This document shows positions 51,391 to 60,290 of a DNA stretch of 64,000 nt, piece by piece (position 1 is the first letter of the stretch; every line of letters begins with the position of its first letter). The DNA comes from Duganella sp. Root336D2. GTDB taxonomy: Bacteria > Pseudomonadota > Gammaproteobacteria > Burkholderiales > Burkholderiaceae_D. The position numbers and the translations under genes were made by a program. The notes beneath the pieces are model-generated. The model was given only the letters and a program-made list of their open reading frames with translations. It searched no databases and was not told the DNA's origin. The stretch is taken from the NCBI RefSeq assembly GCF_001425005.1, contig NZ_LMDB01000038.1, positions 262,978-326,977 on the forward strand. The letters are read 5' to 3'.

Positions 51391-52674
51391 ATGAAAAAAA
51401 TCGTACTGGGAGGATTGGCCATGCTGATGGCAGGCAGCGCCATGGCGGCATCGGTGCAGGACGTGGCGCAGCGCTATCGCAAGCTGGCGCTGGCCATCGG
51501 CCAGCATGACGCCAGCTACGTGGACGCTTACTACGGCCCGCCGGAACTGGAGCAGCAGGCAGCGAAGGACAAGCAAAGCCTGGCTTCGATCAAGGCCGGC
51601 GTCGCGGCGGCCCAGCGCGACATCGCGCAGCAGAAGGCCGGCGGCGCCGACGAAGCGTTGCGCATCGAATTCCTGGCCAAGCAGCTCAAGGCCATGCAGG
51701 CCCGCGTCGAGATGATGGAGGGCCGCAAGTTTACGTTCGACGCAGAGACTGCGCTGCTGTACGACGCCGTAAGCCCGCACCATGACCGCGCCCATTACAT
51801 GGCGCTGGTGGCGCAGGTCGACCAGCTGCTGCCGGGCGTCGGCACGCTGCCGGAACGCCTGCAAGCCTTCCGCGCCAGGTTCGCGATCCCGAAAGACAAG
51901 CTGCAGCCGGTGTTCGATGCTTCCATTGCCGCCTGCCGCGAGCGCACCGCTGCCTTCATGCCTTTGCCTCAGAAGGAAAGCTTTGTACTGGAATTCGTCA
52001 GCAACAAGCCTTGGTCCGGTTATAACTGGTACAAGGGCAATGCGCATAGCCTGATCCAGATTAATACCGAATTCCCGATCTACATCGAGCGCGCGGTGGA
52101 CCTGGGCTGCCACGAGGGCTATCCGGGCCACCACGTCTACAACGCCCTGCTGGAGCAGGCGCTGGTCAAACAGCGCAACTGGGTGGAGTTCAGCGTCTAC
52201 CCGCTGTATTCGCCGATGTCGCTGATCGCCGAGGGCAGTGCCAACTACGGCATCGAAATGGCGTTCACCGATGAAGAGCGGCTGGCCTTCGAGCAGAAGG
52301 TACTGTATCCATTGGCCGGGCTGGACCCGGCACTGGCGCCGCAATATGCGAAGCTGATGAAACTGCTCGGCAAGCTGAGCTATGCCGACAACGATGCGGC
52401 ACAGGCTTACCTGGAAGGGAAGTGGACGCGCGAGCAGACCATCGAATGGCTGGTGAACGTGGCCCTGTACCCGCCGGAGAAATCGGCGCAGCGCCTGTCT
52501 TTCTATGACGCCAACCGCGGCTACGTCATCAACTACAACCTGGGCAAGGACATGGTCAAAGCCTGGGTGGAAAAACATGTGACGGCCACCGATCCGGCAA
52601 CCGCCCGCAAGCAGCGCTGGGAAGCGTTCAAGACATTGCTGTCGTCGCCGCGCCTCGCCAGCGGCCTGCGCTAA
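51391..52674 (+). CDS. Exported DUF885 metallopeptidase-like protein
   Basis: The ATG at 51391 has GGGGAG upstream and a Sec signal (KKIVLGGLAMLMAGSAMA). The family motif HEGYPGHHVYN supplies the His/Glu zinc-like site, with a following Glu in LIAEGSANYGIEMAF. DUF885 proteins are thought to be periplasmic peptidases of unknown substrate. About 427 aa. It ends at a terminator shared with the convergent psiF-like gene. Confidence 0.83.
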   Translation: MKKIVLGGLAMLMAGSAMAASVQDVAQRYRKLALAIGQHDASYVDAYYGPPELEQQAAKDKQSLASIKAGVAAAQRDIAQQKAGGADEALRIEFLAKQLKAMQARVEMMEGRKFTFDAETALLYDAVSPHHDRAHYMALVAQVDQLLPGVGTLPERLQAFRARFAIPKDKLQPVFDASIAACRERTAAFMPLPQKESFVLEFVSNKPWSGYNWYKGNAHSLIQINTEFPIYIERAVDLGCHEGYPGHHVYNALLEQALVKQRNWVEFSVYPLYSPMSLIAEGSANYGIEMAFTDEERLAFEQKVLYPLAGLDPALAPQYAKLMKLLGKLSYADNDAAQAYLEGKWTREQTIEWLVNVALYPPEKSAQRLSFYDANRGYVINYNLGKDMVKAWVEKHVTATDPATARKQRWEAFKTLLSSPRLASGLR

Positions 52675-52678
52675 CTTT

Positions 52679-52700
52679 AAGCTGCTCAGGCAGCTTTCTT
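52679..52700 (+). terminator. Terminator after the DUF885 gene
   Basis: The 7-bp stem AAGCTGC/GCAGCTT with the tetraloop TCAG is followed by TCTTC. It overlaps the 3' end of the psiF-like gene. The T-run is short, so termination may be moderate. Confidence 0.6.
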
Positions 52701-52982
52701 CGCGCTCAGGCATTCTTTCATGAATGCCTTGCGTTCGTCGCCTTTCTTGCCCGTCGCGTCTGCGTTGCAGGTCTTCATCTTGTCCTGCTGGGTTGCCGGC
52801 GCGGCAGGCTTCGCGGCCAGGCATTCCTTCATGAAGGCCTTGCGTTCGTCGCCCTTCTTGCCCGTGGCTTCCTTGTTGCAGGTCGTCATTTTGGATTGCT
52901 GGGAGTTCTTTGCCGGCGCCGGATCCGCGGCGAAAGCGGCGGAACAAGACAGGGCCAGGGCGGCAATGATCAGTTTTTTCAT
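52686..52982 (-). CDS. psiF: PsiF repeat family protein
   Basis: The protein has 98 aa with a Sec signal (KKLIIAALALSCSAAFAA). Two PsiF repeats of about 35 residues follow, each with TCN-x-[E/D]ATGKKGDERKAFMKECL. PsiF is a periplasmic, phosphate-starvation-inducible protein of unknown role in enterobacteria. No Pho box was assigned here. The repeats are nearly identical in sequence. Confidence 0.88.
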   Translation of the reverse strand: MKKLIIAALALSCSAAFAADPAPAKNSQQSKMTTCNKEATGKKGDERKAFMKECLAAKPAAPATQQDKMKTCNADATGKKGDERKAFMKECLSAKKAA

Positions 52983-53108
52983 GAGGCGGCTTCCTTCTAA
53001 CAGTTGAGTTGGTCTTGCGGTAACAACTATACATAGATTTTTTGTCGATGTGGCCTATTCTCAAAGAACGCCGATGAGTTCAAACGGCCGTTTCCTTGGG
53101 GAGTGAAC

Positions 53109-53984
53109 ATGGACAATAAGAAGGTCTTCAAATCAGGAACTGCCACTGCCGGCCTGGCGCTGTTGCTGCTGTCTGCCTGTGCGGGAACGGATCCAAAACT
53201 GGGCGGAGCACCGACCATGGCGACCGGCTCGGCCGGCGGCGCCACGGCGTCGAATGCCAACACACAGTTGGAAAAATGTGACAAGCCGCTAGGCACGCTG
53301 GGCGTGGTGGAAGACACGGCGGCACCCTGGTACCACCACCTGTCGCAATACAAGCTCGGCTCGACCGTGCCTGTACTGCGCATGATGATCCAGCAATCGA
53401 ATTGCTTCGTCGTCGTTGAGCGTGGCGCGGCAATGGGCAAGCTGATGCAGGAACGCGCGCTGGCCTCGTCCGGTGAAATGCGGGCCGGCAGCAATTACGG
53501 CAAAGGCCAGATGGTGGCGGCCGATTACACCATGAGCCCGAGCATTACCTTCAGCCAGAAAGGCACGCAAGGGGTTGGCGGCGCCTTGGGCGGGCTGGGG
53601 CTGCTGGGCAGTGTGGCGGGTGTCGTCGCTGGCGGCCTCAAGGCCAACGAGGCTTCCACCACCCTGCTGATGGTGGATAACCGTTCCGGCATCCAGCTGG
53701 CTGCGGCCGAAGGCAGCGCCAAGAATTATGACTTCAACATGGGCGGCGCCCTGTTCGGCGGCGGCGGTTTTGGCGCAGCCGGCGGCTATTCCAACACGCC
53801 TGAGGGCAAGATCCTGATTGCCTCGTTCATGGACTCGTACAACCAACTGGTGAAGGCGGTGCGCAACTACAGGGCGCAGGAAGTGGCCGGCGGCATGGGT
53901 ACCGGCGGCGCGCTGGGCGTGCAGGGCGGTTCGACGCCGGCTTCCAAAGAACTCGAGAAGAAGCCTGCCAAGAAAAAGAACTGA
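53109..53984 (+). CDS. CsgG-like outer-membrane lipoprotein
   Basis: The ATG at 53109 has GGGGAG upstream. The lipobox is LLLSAC (Cys about residue 24). FVVVERGAAMGKLMQERALASSGE matches the CsgG/curli-assembly family pattern, and ADYTMSPSITF follows. The C-terminal third is Gly-rich and ends in a Lys tail (KKPAKKKN). CsgG forms a secretion pore for curli; no csgA or csgB genes are adjacent, so this member may export or assemble another protein. About 291 aa. Confidence 0.78.
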   Translation: MDNKKVFKSGTATAGLALLLLSACAGTDPKLGGAPTMATGSAGGATASNANTQLEKCDKPLGTLGVVEDTAAPWYHHLSQYKLGSTVPVLRMMIQQSNCFVVVERGAAMGKLMQERALASSGEMRAGSNYGKGQMVAADYTMSPSITFSQKGTQGVGGALGGLGLLGSVAGVVAGGLKANEASTTLLMVDNRSGIQLAAAEGSAKNYDFNMGGALFGGGGFGAAGGYSNTPEGKILIASFMDSYNQLVKAVRNYRAQEVAGGMGTGGALGVQGGSTPASKELEKKPAKKKN

Positions 53985-54042
53985 GTTCCATTGCGGGTCA
54001 GGCGCGCTATAGTGTAAGTAGCTCTTTGGAAGGGAGGTCGCC

Positions 54043-54291
54043 ATGACCCGCAAATATATCGACTGCCGCGAGTTTCCCAGCGATGCGAAATGCAGCGTCG
54101 CGATTTCGGCAGATAACGAAGACGAGCTGCTGGAAGTCGCTGTCCAGCACGCCGTCTCGGTCCACAAGCACGCGGATAGTCCTGAACTGCGCAGCGCCAT
54201 CCGCGGCATGATCCATGAGGGCATCCCACCCGAGCATGCGATGCCGCCGGGCGCGGAGACAGGCGCACCGGAAGGCCTGCGGCCGCATTAA
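54043..54291 (+). CDS. DUF1059 small protein
   Basis: The protein has 82 aa: MTRKYIDCREFPSDAKCSVA, then ADNEDELLEVAVQHAVSVH, the DUF1059 pattern of small soluble proteins. A purine-rich GGGAGG precedes the ATG. It converges with the TIGR04552-like gene, overlapping 4 bp. Function unknown. Confidence 0.8.
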   Translation: MTRKYIDCREFPSDAKCSVAISADNEDELLEVAVQHAVSVHKHADSPELRSAIRGMIHEGIPPEHAMPPGAETGAPEGLRPH

Positions 54292-55442
54292 GCGGCGTGC
54301 ACTGCGGGCCGGGTTTCGAGATAGCGCACCAGGTCGCGCCCCAGCACGCGCAGGCGCGCTGTGTCGACCTGGCGTTTCTTGTAAGCGTCGTGGCTGGCTG
54401 GGCCTTCCAGCGTTCGGCCATGGCTGGCTTTGTCCATCAGCTGGATTTCGTACTCGAAGAAGAAGCCGACGTCGTAGTCGGGGCCGCTCGCTGCCGGATC
54501 GTCCGGCGGCAGGTGGATCATCTTGCGCACCGTGACCTGGATGCTGCTGAAGCCGGCGCCGCTGTGCGGGTTGTCGGCCCGCGTTTGCGGCGACGAAATC
54601 TGCATCAGTTCCGCGTCCATCTGTTCCAGCAATCCGGCCGGATAGCCATCCGCCGCTTCCAGCATGCAGCGGTACTGGGTGAACACTTCCTTGGCCGCCT
54701 CCATGTCGAGCAGGGTGTTGCGGGTGCGCTGGGAATCGACATTGGTTACCGAGATCAGGTGGGCGCGCTGCAGCGTACGCAAGGCGAGCAGGCATTCGAA
54801 GCGTGTATTGAAGACCAGCCGCACGCCGAGATGGTCGAAGATGTCGGCTGCCAGGTAGGCTGCTTTCTGCAGCAGCTTCAACAGGATACTGCCGCGGCTT
54901 TTATTGTTCTTGCGGTCAAAATGCAGCAAGGGCAGGCAAATCTCGCCATCGCTCAAATAGAACTGGCCATCTTCTTCCTGGATCACTTCATCGAGGCTGG
55001 CAAACACTTGCTGGCGGATGGTGTTGAAGTAGCGTAGTTTGAGGTTGTTATCGATGTAGAAGATGCCGTGCATGACTTTCAGTACGGCGCACGACCACAT
55101 GCGGCGCAGCTCGACTTGTTCATTGCCGTGCAGCGAGGCGAATACCAGCAGGTCCAGCGGATCCTGCGGCGCCCGCACTTCGGGCGGGACCAGGGCCGCC
55201 TGGCCGGGTGTCAGGAAGTTGCCGCAGATGAAGTCGAGTGCTTCGGCATGGGCGGCGGCAATCACTTCGCGCGCATGCGGGTTATCGATGTCGAAGCCGT
55301 ATTCGCGCACGAACTGGTGGGCGTCGTGTTGGTTGCGCAGGGCCAGGCCGCCGAGGTCGATCGCCGACACGCCCGAGGCGATGGCATTCAGGTAGGTCCA
55401 GTTCAGGGAGAACTTGCCCTGGCACTTGAGTGAGGGATGCAT
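54288..55442 (-). CDS. TIGR04552-like hypothetical protein
   Basis: The protein is about 384 aa, soluble, with conserved-looking segments VLKVMHGIFYIDNNLKLRYFNTIRQQ and SRGSILLKLLQKAAYLAADIFDHLGVRLVFNT. It resembles the TIGR04552/TIGR04562 families as I recall them; this is uncertain. The ATG at 55442 starts just before the recognisable part; upstream frames to 55514 have no support and the ribosome site is not clear. Confidence 0.65.
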   Translation of the reverse strand: MHPSLKCQGKFSLNWTYLNAIASGVSAIDLGGLALRNQHDAHQFVREYGFDIDNPHAREVIAAAHAEALDFICGNFLTPGQAALVPPEVRAPQDPLDLLVFASLHGNEQVELRRMWSCAVLKVMHGIFYIDNNLKLRYFNTIRQQVFASLDEVIQEEDGQFYLSDGEICLPLLHFDRKNNKSRGSILLKLLQKAAYLAADIFDHLGVRLVFNTRFECLLALRTLQRAHLISVTNVDSQRTRNTLLDMEAAKEVFTQYRCMLEAADGYPAGLLEQMDAELMQISSPQTRADNPHSGAGFSSIQVTVRKMIHLPPDDPAASGPDYDVGFFFEYEIQLMDKASHGRTLEGPASHDAYKKRQVDTARLRVLGRDLVRYLETRPAVHAA

Positions 55443-55620
55443 GGAGGTGTTTTGTGTATTGTGCAACCGTCCAGTCTTTAAAGAAAGTATCGCAGCCGCG
55501 GGTGCAAGCCGCAAGCCGGGTGTTGTATCGAAATCGGCCTTGTGCCTTGGTAAAAGAATAATGTAAGATTTTCTTGTTGGTAACTTTAATAACGATATAA
55601 ATAATCCTTTAGGAGCAACC

Positions 55621-56181
55621 GTGAGTAATCCTTATTCGATGCCGCAGTCCGACCTGGCGGAACGCGCCGGCGACGAAACCTATATGCCGAAGTTTTTTGC
55701 CCTGAATGGGCGTATTGGCCGCGTGCGCTATTGGTCGTACAGCTTCCTGGCCGGCTTGCTGATGATGCCGGTACTCTTCCTGGTCGTCGTGGTGGGCGTC
55801 TTGTCCGGCATCATGACCAGCCCGGGCGCCGCAAGCACCATGTTTGGCCTGCTGATCTGGGGCATGTATCTCGCCATCACCATCATCCTGGCGCGCCGCC
55901 GCTTCCATGACATGGGCAAGTCGGGCTGGCTGAGCATCCTGGCAATCATTCCCATCGTTCAGATCGGTATTGGCCTGTGGCTGCTGTTTGCACCGGGTGA
56001 CGATTGCGCTAACGACTACGGCCCACAACCGGCGCCGAACACCACGGGCGTGCTGGTCGTCGCCTGGATCGTGCCTGTCCTCATCGTCGTGGGCGGTATC
56101 CTGGCCGCGGTGTCGATCCCGGCATACAAGGATTACACCGATCGCGCGCGCGCCGCACAGATGCAGGAAGGCGGCCAGTAA
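55621..56181 (+). CDS. DUF805 membrane protein 1
   Basis: The GTG start has AGGAGC about eight bases upstream. The DUF805 signature FALNGRIGRVRYWSY is followed by three helices with ARRRFHDMGKSGW between, then LLFAPGDDCANDYG. A further helix and a short tail (VSIPAYKDYTDRA) resembling a pilin-like end follow. 186 aa. It is paired with a second DUF805 gene 3 bp downstream. Confidence 0.87.
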   Translation: MSNPYSMPQSDLAERAGDETYMPKFFALNGRIGRVRYWSYSFLAGLLMMPVLFLVVVVGVLSGIMTSPGAASTMFGLLIWGMYLAITIILARRRFHDMGKSGWLSILAIIPIVQIGIGLWLLFAPGDDCANDYGPQPAPNTTGVLVVAWIVPVLIVVGGILAAVSIPAYKDYTDRARAAQMQEGGQ

Positions 56182-56184
56182 GCA

Positions 56185-56691
56185 GTGCATAACCCGTACG
56201 CCGCGCCGCAGGCAGCGCTCGAGCTGCCGTTTGCACCTGCGAACCAGGCGCGGCTGTTTTCCTGGAATGGCCGCATCGGGCGCTTGCATTTTGTGGCGTA
56301 CTGCATGCTGGGTATCCCGGTGACAGTGCTGTACGCTATCGCCATCGCCTTCGGTCTATCCAGGGTGCGCCAGTACATCCCTGCGGAATCCTCGGCCAGC
56401 GATTCGGTGATCTTTACCATCCCGCTGGTTTTCCTGCTGGCGATTGTGTTGGCGACACGCCGGCGGCTGCACGATATCGAAGTCAGCAGCTGGTGGGCGC
56501 TGTTGCTGCTGTTCCCCATCTTCCAGTTCATCTTCCTGATCTACCTGCTGGTCGCACCCGGTACGCCGGAAGCGAACCGTTTTGGTGCGCTGCCGGCACC
56601 GGCCGACTGGGGCGTGAAGCTCGGGGTCGCACTCGGGGGGGGCCTTGCTGTTCGGCTTTACAGCGCTCCGCTTTCTTTGATGTCAAGGTAG
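56185..56691 (+). CDS. DUF805 membrane protein 2, C-terminus probably frameshifted
   Basis: The GTG start directly follows the first DUF805 gene. Features are FSWNGRIGRLHFVAYC, three helices, ATRRRLHDIEVSSWW and LLVAPGTPEANRFG. After a run of eight G (56635-56642) the frame becomes polar (VRLYSAPLSLMSR). With seven G the frame reads ALLFGFTALRFL and stops at 56680, a normal hydrophobic end. This suggests slippage, a sequencing error, or phase variation. It overlaps the convergent DUF58 gene by about 30 bp in the listed form. Confidence 0.75.
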   Translation: MHNPYAAPQAALELPFAPANQARLFSWNGRIGRLHFVAYCMLGIPVTVLYAIAIAFGLSRVRQYIPAESSASDSVIFTIPLVFLLAIVLATRRRLHDIEVSSWWALLLLFPIFQFIFLIYLLVAPGTPEANRFGALPAPADWGVKLGVALGGGLAVRLYSAPLSLMSR

Positions 56692-57962
56692 CGGTTCAGC
56701 AGGGCGCCGGCCAACTGTTCCGGCGCGACGTCGACCAGGTGGCCCGAGCGCAGGCCGAGGCGGCGGATGGCATCCTGGCGCTGTTGCAGGTAATGCTCGC
56801 TGGCTGCCAGCCGCAGGGCGTCTTCGAAGCCCTGAACCGGCGCGCTGCTGGCGGCATCCAGGGCGCGCTCGCGCAGGCTGGCGCACAGCACCAGGTGGCG
56901 CGAGGACAGCAGGTCGACCGCCTGGCGCAGCGCCACATCGTCTTCATCCCGTACGTTCGTCACCAGCACCACGAAGGCGCGCCGGTTCAGGCGGTTCAGC
57001 AGGTCGTTGGCGGCGCGCATGTAGTCGGGCGCGGCTTCACCGGGCTGCAGGTCGTACACTCCGGCCAGCATGCGGTCCAGTCCAATGCGGCCTTTGGCCG
57101 GCGCCAGCCAGCGCTTGTCGACGCCAAAACTCATCAAGCCCACCGCATCGCCCTGCTTGCCGGCCACGAAGGCCAGCGTCAGCACGGCGTACAGTGCATG
57201 GTCGAAGTGGCTGGTGTCGCCGTCGCGCGCCAGCATGCGGCGGCCGGTATCGAGCAGGAACACGACTTGCTGGTCGCGTTCGAGCTGATATTCGCGGCTG
57301 ATCGGCTTGCGGTGGCGCGCGGTGGCTTTCCAGTCGATCGAGCGCAGGCTGTCGCCGCGCCGGTATTCGCGCAGCTGGCGGAAGTCGGTGCCTTCGCCGC
57401 GCTGGCGCTTGAGCAGCGAACCGGCAGTCGGCGCCTGGCGGTCGGTGGCGCGCAGGGCCTGGCCCAGCAGGCGCGCCACGTCGGGGAATACTTTTGCCGT
57501 CTGCTGTGGTCCGATGCGGTGGGTCGCCTGCCACAGGCCGAGCGGGCCGGCCACGCGCAGCCACGGCGTGCCGAATTCGCCGTCGCCCCGCTCCAGCGGG
57601 CGTACGCGGTAAGTCATGCTGGAAAACGCACCCGGCGCCAGCTGCGCTGCGTGCGGCATGCCTTCCAGTTCCCAGGCGGCCGGGTAATCGTCGAATACGT
57701 CAAGCTGCAGCGCGGCCTTGCCTTCGTTGTGCAGGGTCAGGCGCACGTCGTGCCAGGCGCCGACCGGCAGCACGCCGGCCATGCTGCGCTCTGCGCGCAG
57801 GGCGGGGCGGCGGCGCGCCAGCAAGGCGTCGGCGCCGGCGGCCAGCAGCAGGGCGCCGCCCAGCATTTGCCATGGCGCCTGCAGCGCCGGCCAGATGCTG
57901 GCCGGCACGCCGAGCGCGGTCAGGCCCAGCAGGGCCTGGAACATGCGGCGGGTTGGCTTCAT
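56658..57962 (-). CDS. DUF58 (von Willebrand-like) protein
   Basis: The protein has 434 aa. Two N-terminal helices precede a beta region, then GEGTDFRQLREYRRGDSLRSIDWKATARH, the core DUF58 signature, and QQVVFLLDTGRRML, a vWA-like strand. DUF58 proteins act with MoxR ATPases. The start abuts the MoxR stop (1-bp overlap). It ends the six-gene minus-strand operon from 63514. Confidence 0.9.
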   Translation of the reverse strand: MKPTRRMFQALLGLTALGVPASIWPALQAPWQMLGGALLLAAGADALLARRRPALRAERSMAGVLPVGAWHDVRLTLHNEGKAALQLDVFDDYPAAWELEGMPHAAQLAPGAFSSMTYRVRPLERGDGEFGTPWLRVAGPLGLWQATHRIGPQQTAKVFPDVARLLGQALRATDRQAPTAGSLLKRQRGEGTDFRQLREYRRGDSLRSIDWKATARHRKPISREYQLERDQQVVFLLDTGRRMLARDGDTSHFDHALYAVLTLAFVAGKQGDAVGLMSFGVDKRWLAPAKGRIGLDRMLAGVYDLQPGEAAPDYMRAANDLLNRLNRRAFVVLVTNVRDEDDVALRQAVDLLSSRHLVLCASLRERALDAASSAPVQGFEDALRLAASEHYLQQRQDAIRRLGLRSGHLVDVAPEQLAGALLNRYLDIKESGAL

Positions 57963-58966
57963 CAGTTGCGCGGCGCGGCGACGGAGTCGATCAGCGCGGC
58001 CAGCACGTCATCGGCGCCCAGGCCATCGAGTTCGCTTTCCGGCGACAGTGCGATGCGGTGGCGCAGCACCGGCAGGCTGGCTTGCTTGATGTCGTCCGGC
58101 GTGGCGTAGTCGCGGCCGGCCATCAGCGCCATGGCGCGCGCCAGGCGGATCAGGGCGATGCTGCCGCGCGGACCGGCGCCGACCGACACACCGGGCCACT
58201 GGCGCGTGGCGCGCACCATGCGCACGGCGTAGTTGGCAACCGCCTCATCGACGCGGATGCGGGCCACCAGCTGCTGCAGCGCGACCAGGATTTCCGGCTT
58301 GATCAGGGTGCGCACCTGCGCCACTTCCAGCGCGTCGCCGACGCGGTCCTGGGTCACCGCCAGCAGCATTTCAGTTTCTTCCTGCTCGCTTGGGTAGGCA
58401 ATGCGCGCCTTGATCAGGAAACGGTCAAGCTGCGCTTCCGGCAGCGGGTAAGTGCCTTCGCTTTCCAGCGGATTCTGGGTGGCCAGCACCATGAAGGGGG
58501 CGTCCAGGACGTGCGCTTCGCCTTCGATGGTAACCTGGCGCTCCTGCATGGCTTCCAGCAGCGCGGACTGGGTCTTGGCCGGTGCGCGGTTGATTTCGTC
58601 GGCCAGCAGCAGGTGGGTGAAGACCGGCCCCTTGCGCACGCTGAAAGTTTGCTGGCGCTGGTCGAAAACGGCGTGGCCCATGACGTCGGCCGGCATCAGG
58701 TCGGGCGTGAACTGGATGCGCGAGAACTCGCCGGCAAAGGTCTTGGCCAGCGCCTTGACCAGCAGGGTCTTGCCCAGGCCCGGCACGCCTTCCAGCAGCA
58801 CGTGGCCGCCGGCCAGGCAGCAAGCCAGCACCTGCTCGACCACCGTTTGCTGGCCGATGATGGCGCGGCCGATTTCCTCGCGCAGGCGTTGCACGATGTC
58901 GATCGCCTGCGCCAGGCGGTCGGCCGGAATGGCGTTGTTGGGTTGGATGGACATGCTATCGCTCAT
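57962..58966 (-). CDS. MoxR-family AAA+ ATPase
   Basis: The protein is about 334 aa. Walker A is LEGVPGLGKTLL, Walker B is LLADEINRAPAKTQSALLEAM, sensor 1 is VLATQNPLESEGTYPLPEAQLDRF, and a MoxR lid domain follows. These ATPases mature or remodel partner proteins, usually with DUF58/vWA proteins encoded next to them, as here. The ATG at 58966 overlaps the DUF4350 gene by 11 bp; a 27-codon extension is rejected. Confidence 0.93.
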   Translation of the reverse strand: MSDSMSIQPNNAIPADRLAQAIDIVQRLREEIGRAIIGQQTVVEQVLACCLAGGHVLLEGVPGLGKTLLVKALAKTFAGEFSRIQFTPDLMPADVMGHAVFDQRQQTFSVRKGPVFTHLLLADEINRAPAKTQSALLEAMQERQVTIEGEAHVLDAPFMVLATQNPLESEGTYPLPEAQLDRFLIKARIAYPSEQEETEMLLAVTQDRVGDALEVAQVRTLIKPEILVALQQLVARIRVDEAVANYAVRMVRATRQWPGVSVGAGPRGSIALIRLARAMALMAGRDYATPDDIKQASLPVLRHRIALSPESELDGLGADDVLAALIDSVAAPRN

Positions 58967-60290
58967 GATGGGCTCGTAATTGTTGGAGTATTGAAATTTG
59001 CCGCGTGAAGTCGGCGGCGCGCTTGGCCGGTGCGCCGAGCAGCGCATCGCTCACCTGCGGTTCCGGCATTTTCGCCAGGCGTGCCAGGCGGCGTGCGCGC
59101 TCGGCCGGCCCCAGGGCATGCAATTCCGGCAGGCGGCGCAGCAGCTGCTTCTCCGTGCTCTTGCGCACGGCTTCCAGCAGCAGTGCGCGGCCTTGCGGCA
59201 GGCGCCACAACCAGCGGCCGCTGGCTTCAATGTGCTCGATCAGGGCGCGCCGTGCGGTGGGCGCTTCCGGCAGCATGGGGCCGAAGCGGCGCGAAGCGCT
59301 CCAGGTCCACAGCAGCAGCAGGGCGGCCAGGCCCAGCACGACCGGGCGGCCGTGCTGCCACAGCCAGGCGGCCCAGCCCACCGGTTCGTTGTGCTGCACC
59401 AGCATCACCGGGGCATGGGGACCGCTTTGCCCGGCCAGCAGCAGCAGCAGTTCGGCGTGGTCGAACTGGCGCAGCGCGTCGTTGTCGAAATAGCTGTCGC
59501 CGGCATCGACCGCCACCATTGCGACCTTGCCGCGGCCTTCGCCATACACCAGCACGGCCAGCTCGTAGGTGTCGCCCCATAGCGGTGCCGGACCTTTGCC
59601 CTGGAAGCGTTGCAAGGTGTCGGATGGGCGGGCCAGCTCGATGGTGTTGGCGGCGCCGGGCGCGTTCAGGCATACCAGCCGGGCCGGGCCTTCGGCTTCC
59701 TTGCCGGCCGCGCCGTCGCCGTCGTCACCGTCGTCGCCCTCCTCACCGTCGTCGCCATCGTTGTTCTGGGCCTGCCCGGCTTTGGCCTTTGCGGCGCGCT
59801 TCTCGCGGCGGCTGGTTTCCAGCGGGTCGATGCGGCAGCTGTCATCGACGCGCGAACGGCCCGACATCGCAACGCCGAAGTGCTTGCCCAAGGGATCGGT
59901 TGCCTGGTCGAGGTCGGCCGGGCTGGCCTCGCCTTCTTCGGTGTCGCCCACCCAGTCGGGCGTCATGACCAGGGTATTGCCGCGGCGGACCCAGTCCAGC
60001 AGCAGCCTGGCCTGGCGCTCGTCCGGCGGACGCGCGTAGCGTGACAGCAGCAGGACGCCATCCGGCAACTGGTTCAGCAACTGGTAGCTGAGCACGGGCT
60101 CGACGCGTACCTTGTGGCCGCTCGCTTCCAGCAGGCGCGTTGCCGCCAGCATCGGGTTCTTGGCCTGTGCTTCCGAGACGTGGTACTGGCCGCGCCACAC
60201 CTTATGGAAGTACAGGTGCCAAAGCTCGTAGCCGGCGCCGGCCAGCAGCACGGCGACGATGGCGATGATGATCGTATGGCTCCGCTTCAT
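58956..60290 (-). CDS. DUF4350 membrane protein
   Basis: The protein is about 444 aa. An N-terminal anchor (THTIIIAIVAVLLAGAGYELW-like) precedes a DUF4350 region (LLSRYARPPDERQARLLLDWVRRGNTLVMTPD). The central region has Asp/Gly-rich low complexity (about 180-205), and a second helix (VVLGLAALLLLWTW) is followed by a cytoplasmic tail. The ATG at 60290 overlaps the DUF4129 stop by 4 bp. It is a standard member of MoxR operons with unknown biochemical role. Confidence 0.85.
   Translation of the reverse strand: MKRSHTIIIAIVAVLLAGAGYELWHLYFHKVWRGQYHVSEAQAKNPMLAATRLLEASGHKVRVEPVLSYQLLNQLPDGVLLLSRYARPPDERQARLLLDWVRRGNTLVMTPDWVGDTEEGEASPADLDQATDPLGKHFGVAMSGRSRVDDSCRIDPLETSRREKRAAKAKAGQAQNNDGDDGEEGDDGDDGDGAAGKEAEGPARLVCLNAPGAANTIELARPSDTLQRFQGKGPAPLWGDTYELAVLVYGEGRGKVAMVAVDAGDSYFDNDALRQFDHAELLLLLAGQSGPHAPVMLVQHNEPVGWAAWLWQHGRPVVLGLAALLLLWTWSASRRFGPMLPEAPTARRALIEHIEASGRWLWRLPQGRALLLEAVRKSTEKQLLRRLPELHALGPAERARRLARLAKMPEPQVSDALLGAPAKRAADFTRQISILQQLRAHHER

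Noticed and set aside
49497..51443. Long minus-strand open frame opposite the histidine kinase
   Set aside because: The kinase frame carries all domain motifs; the reverse frame is a shadow.
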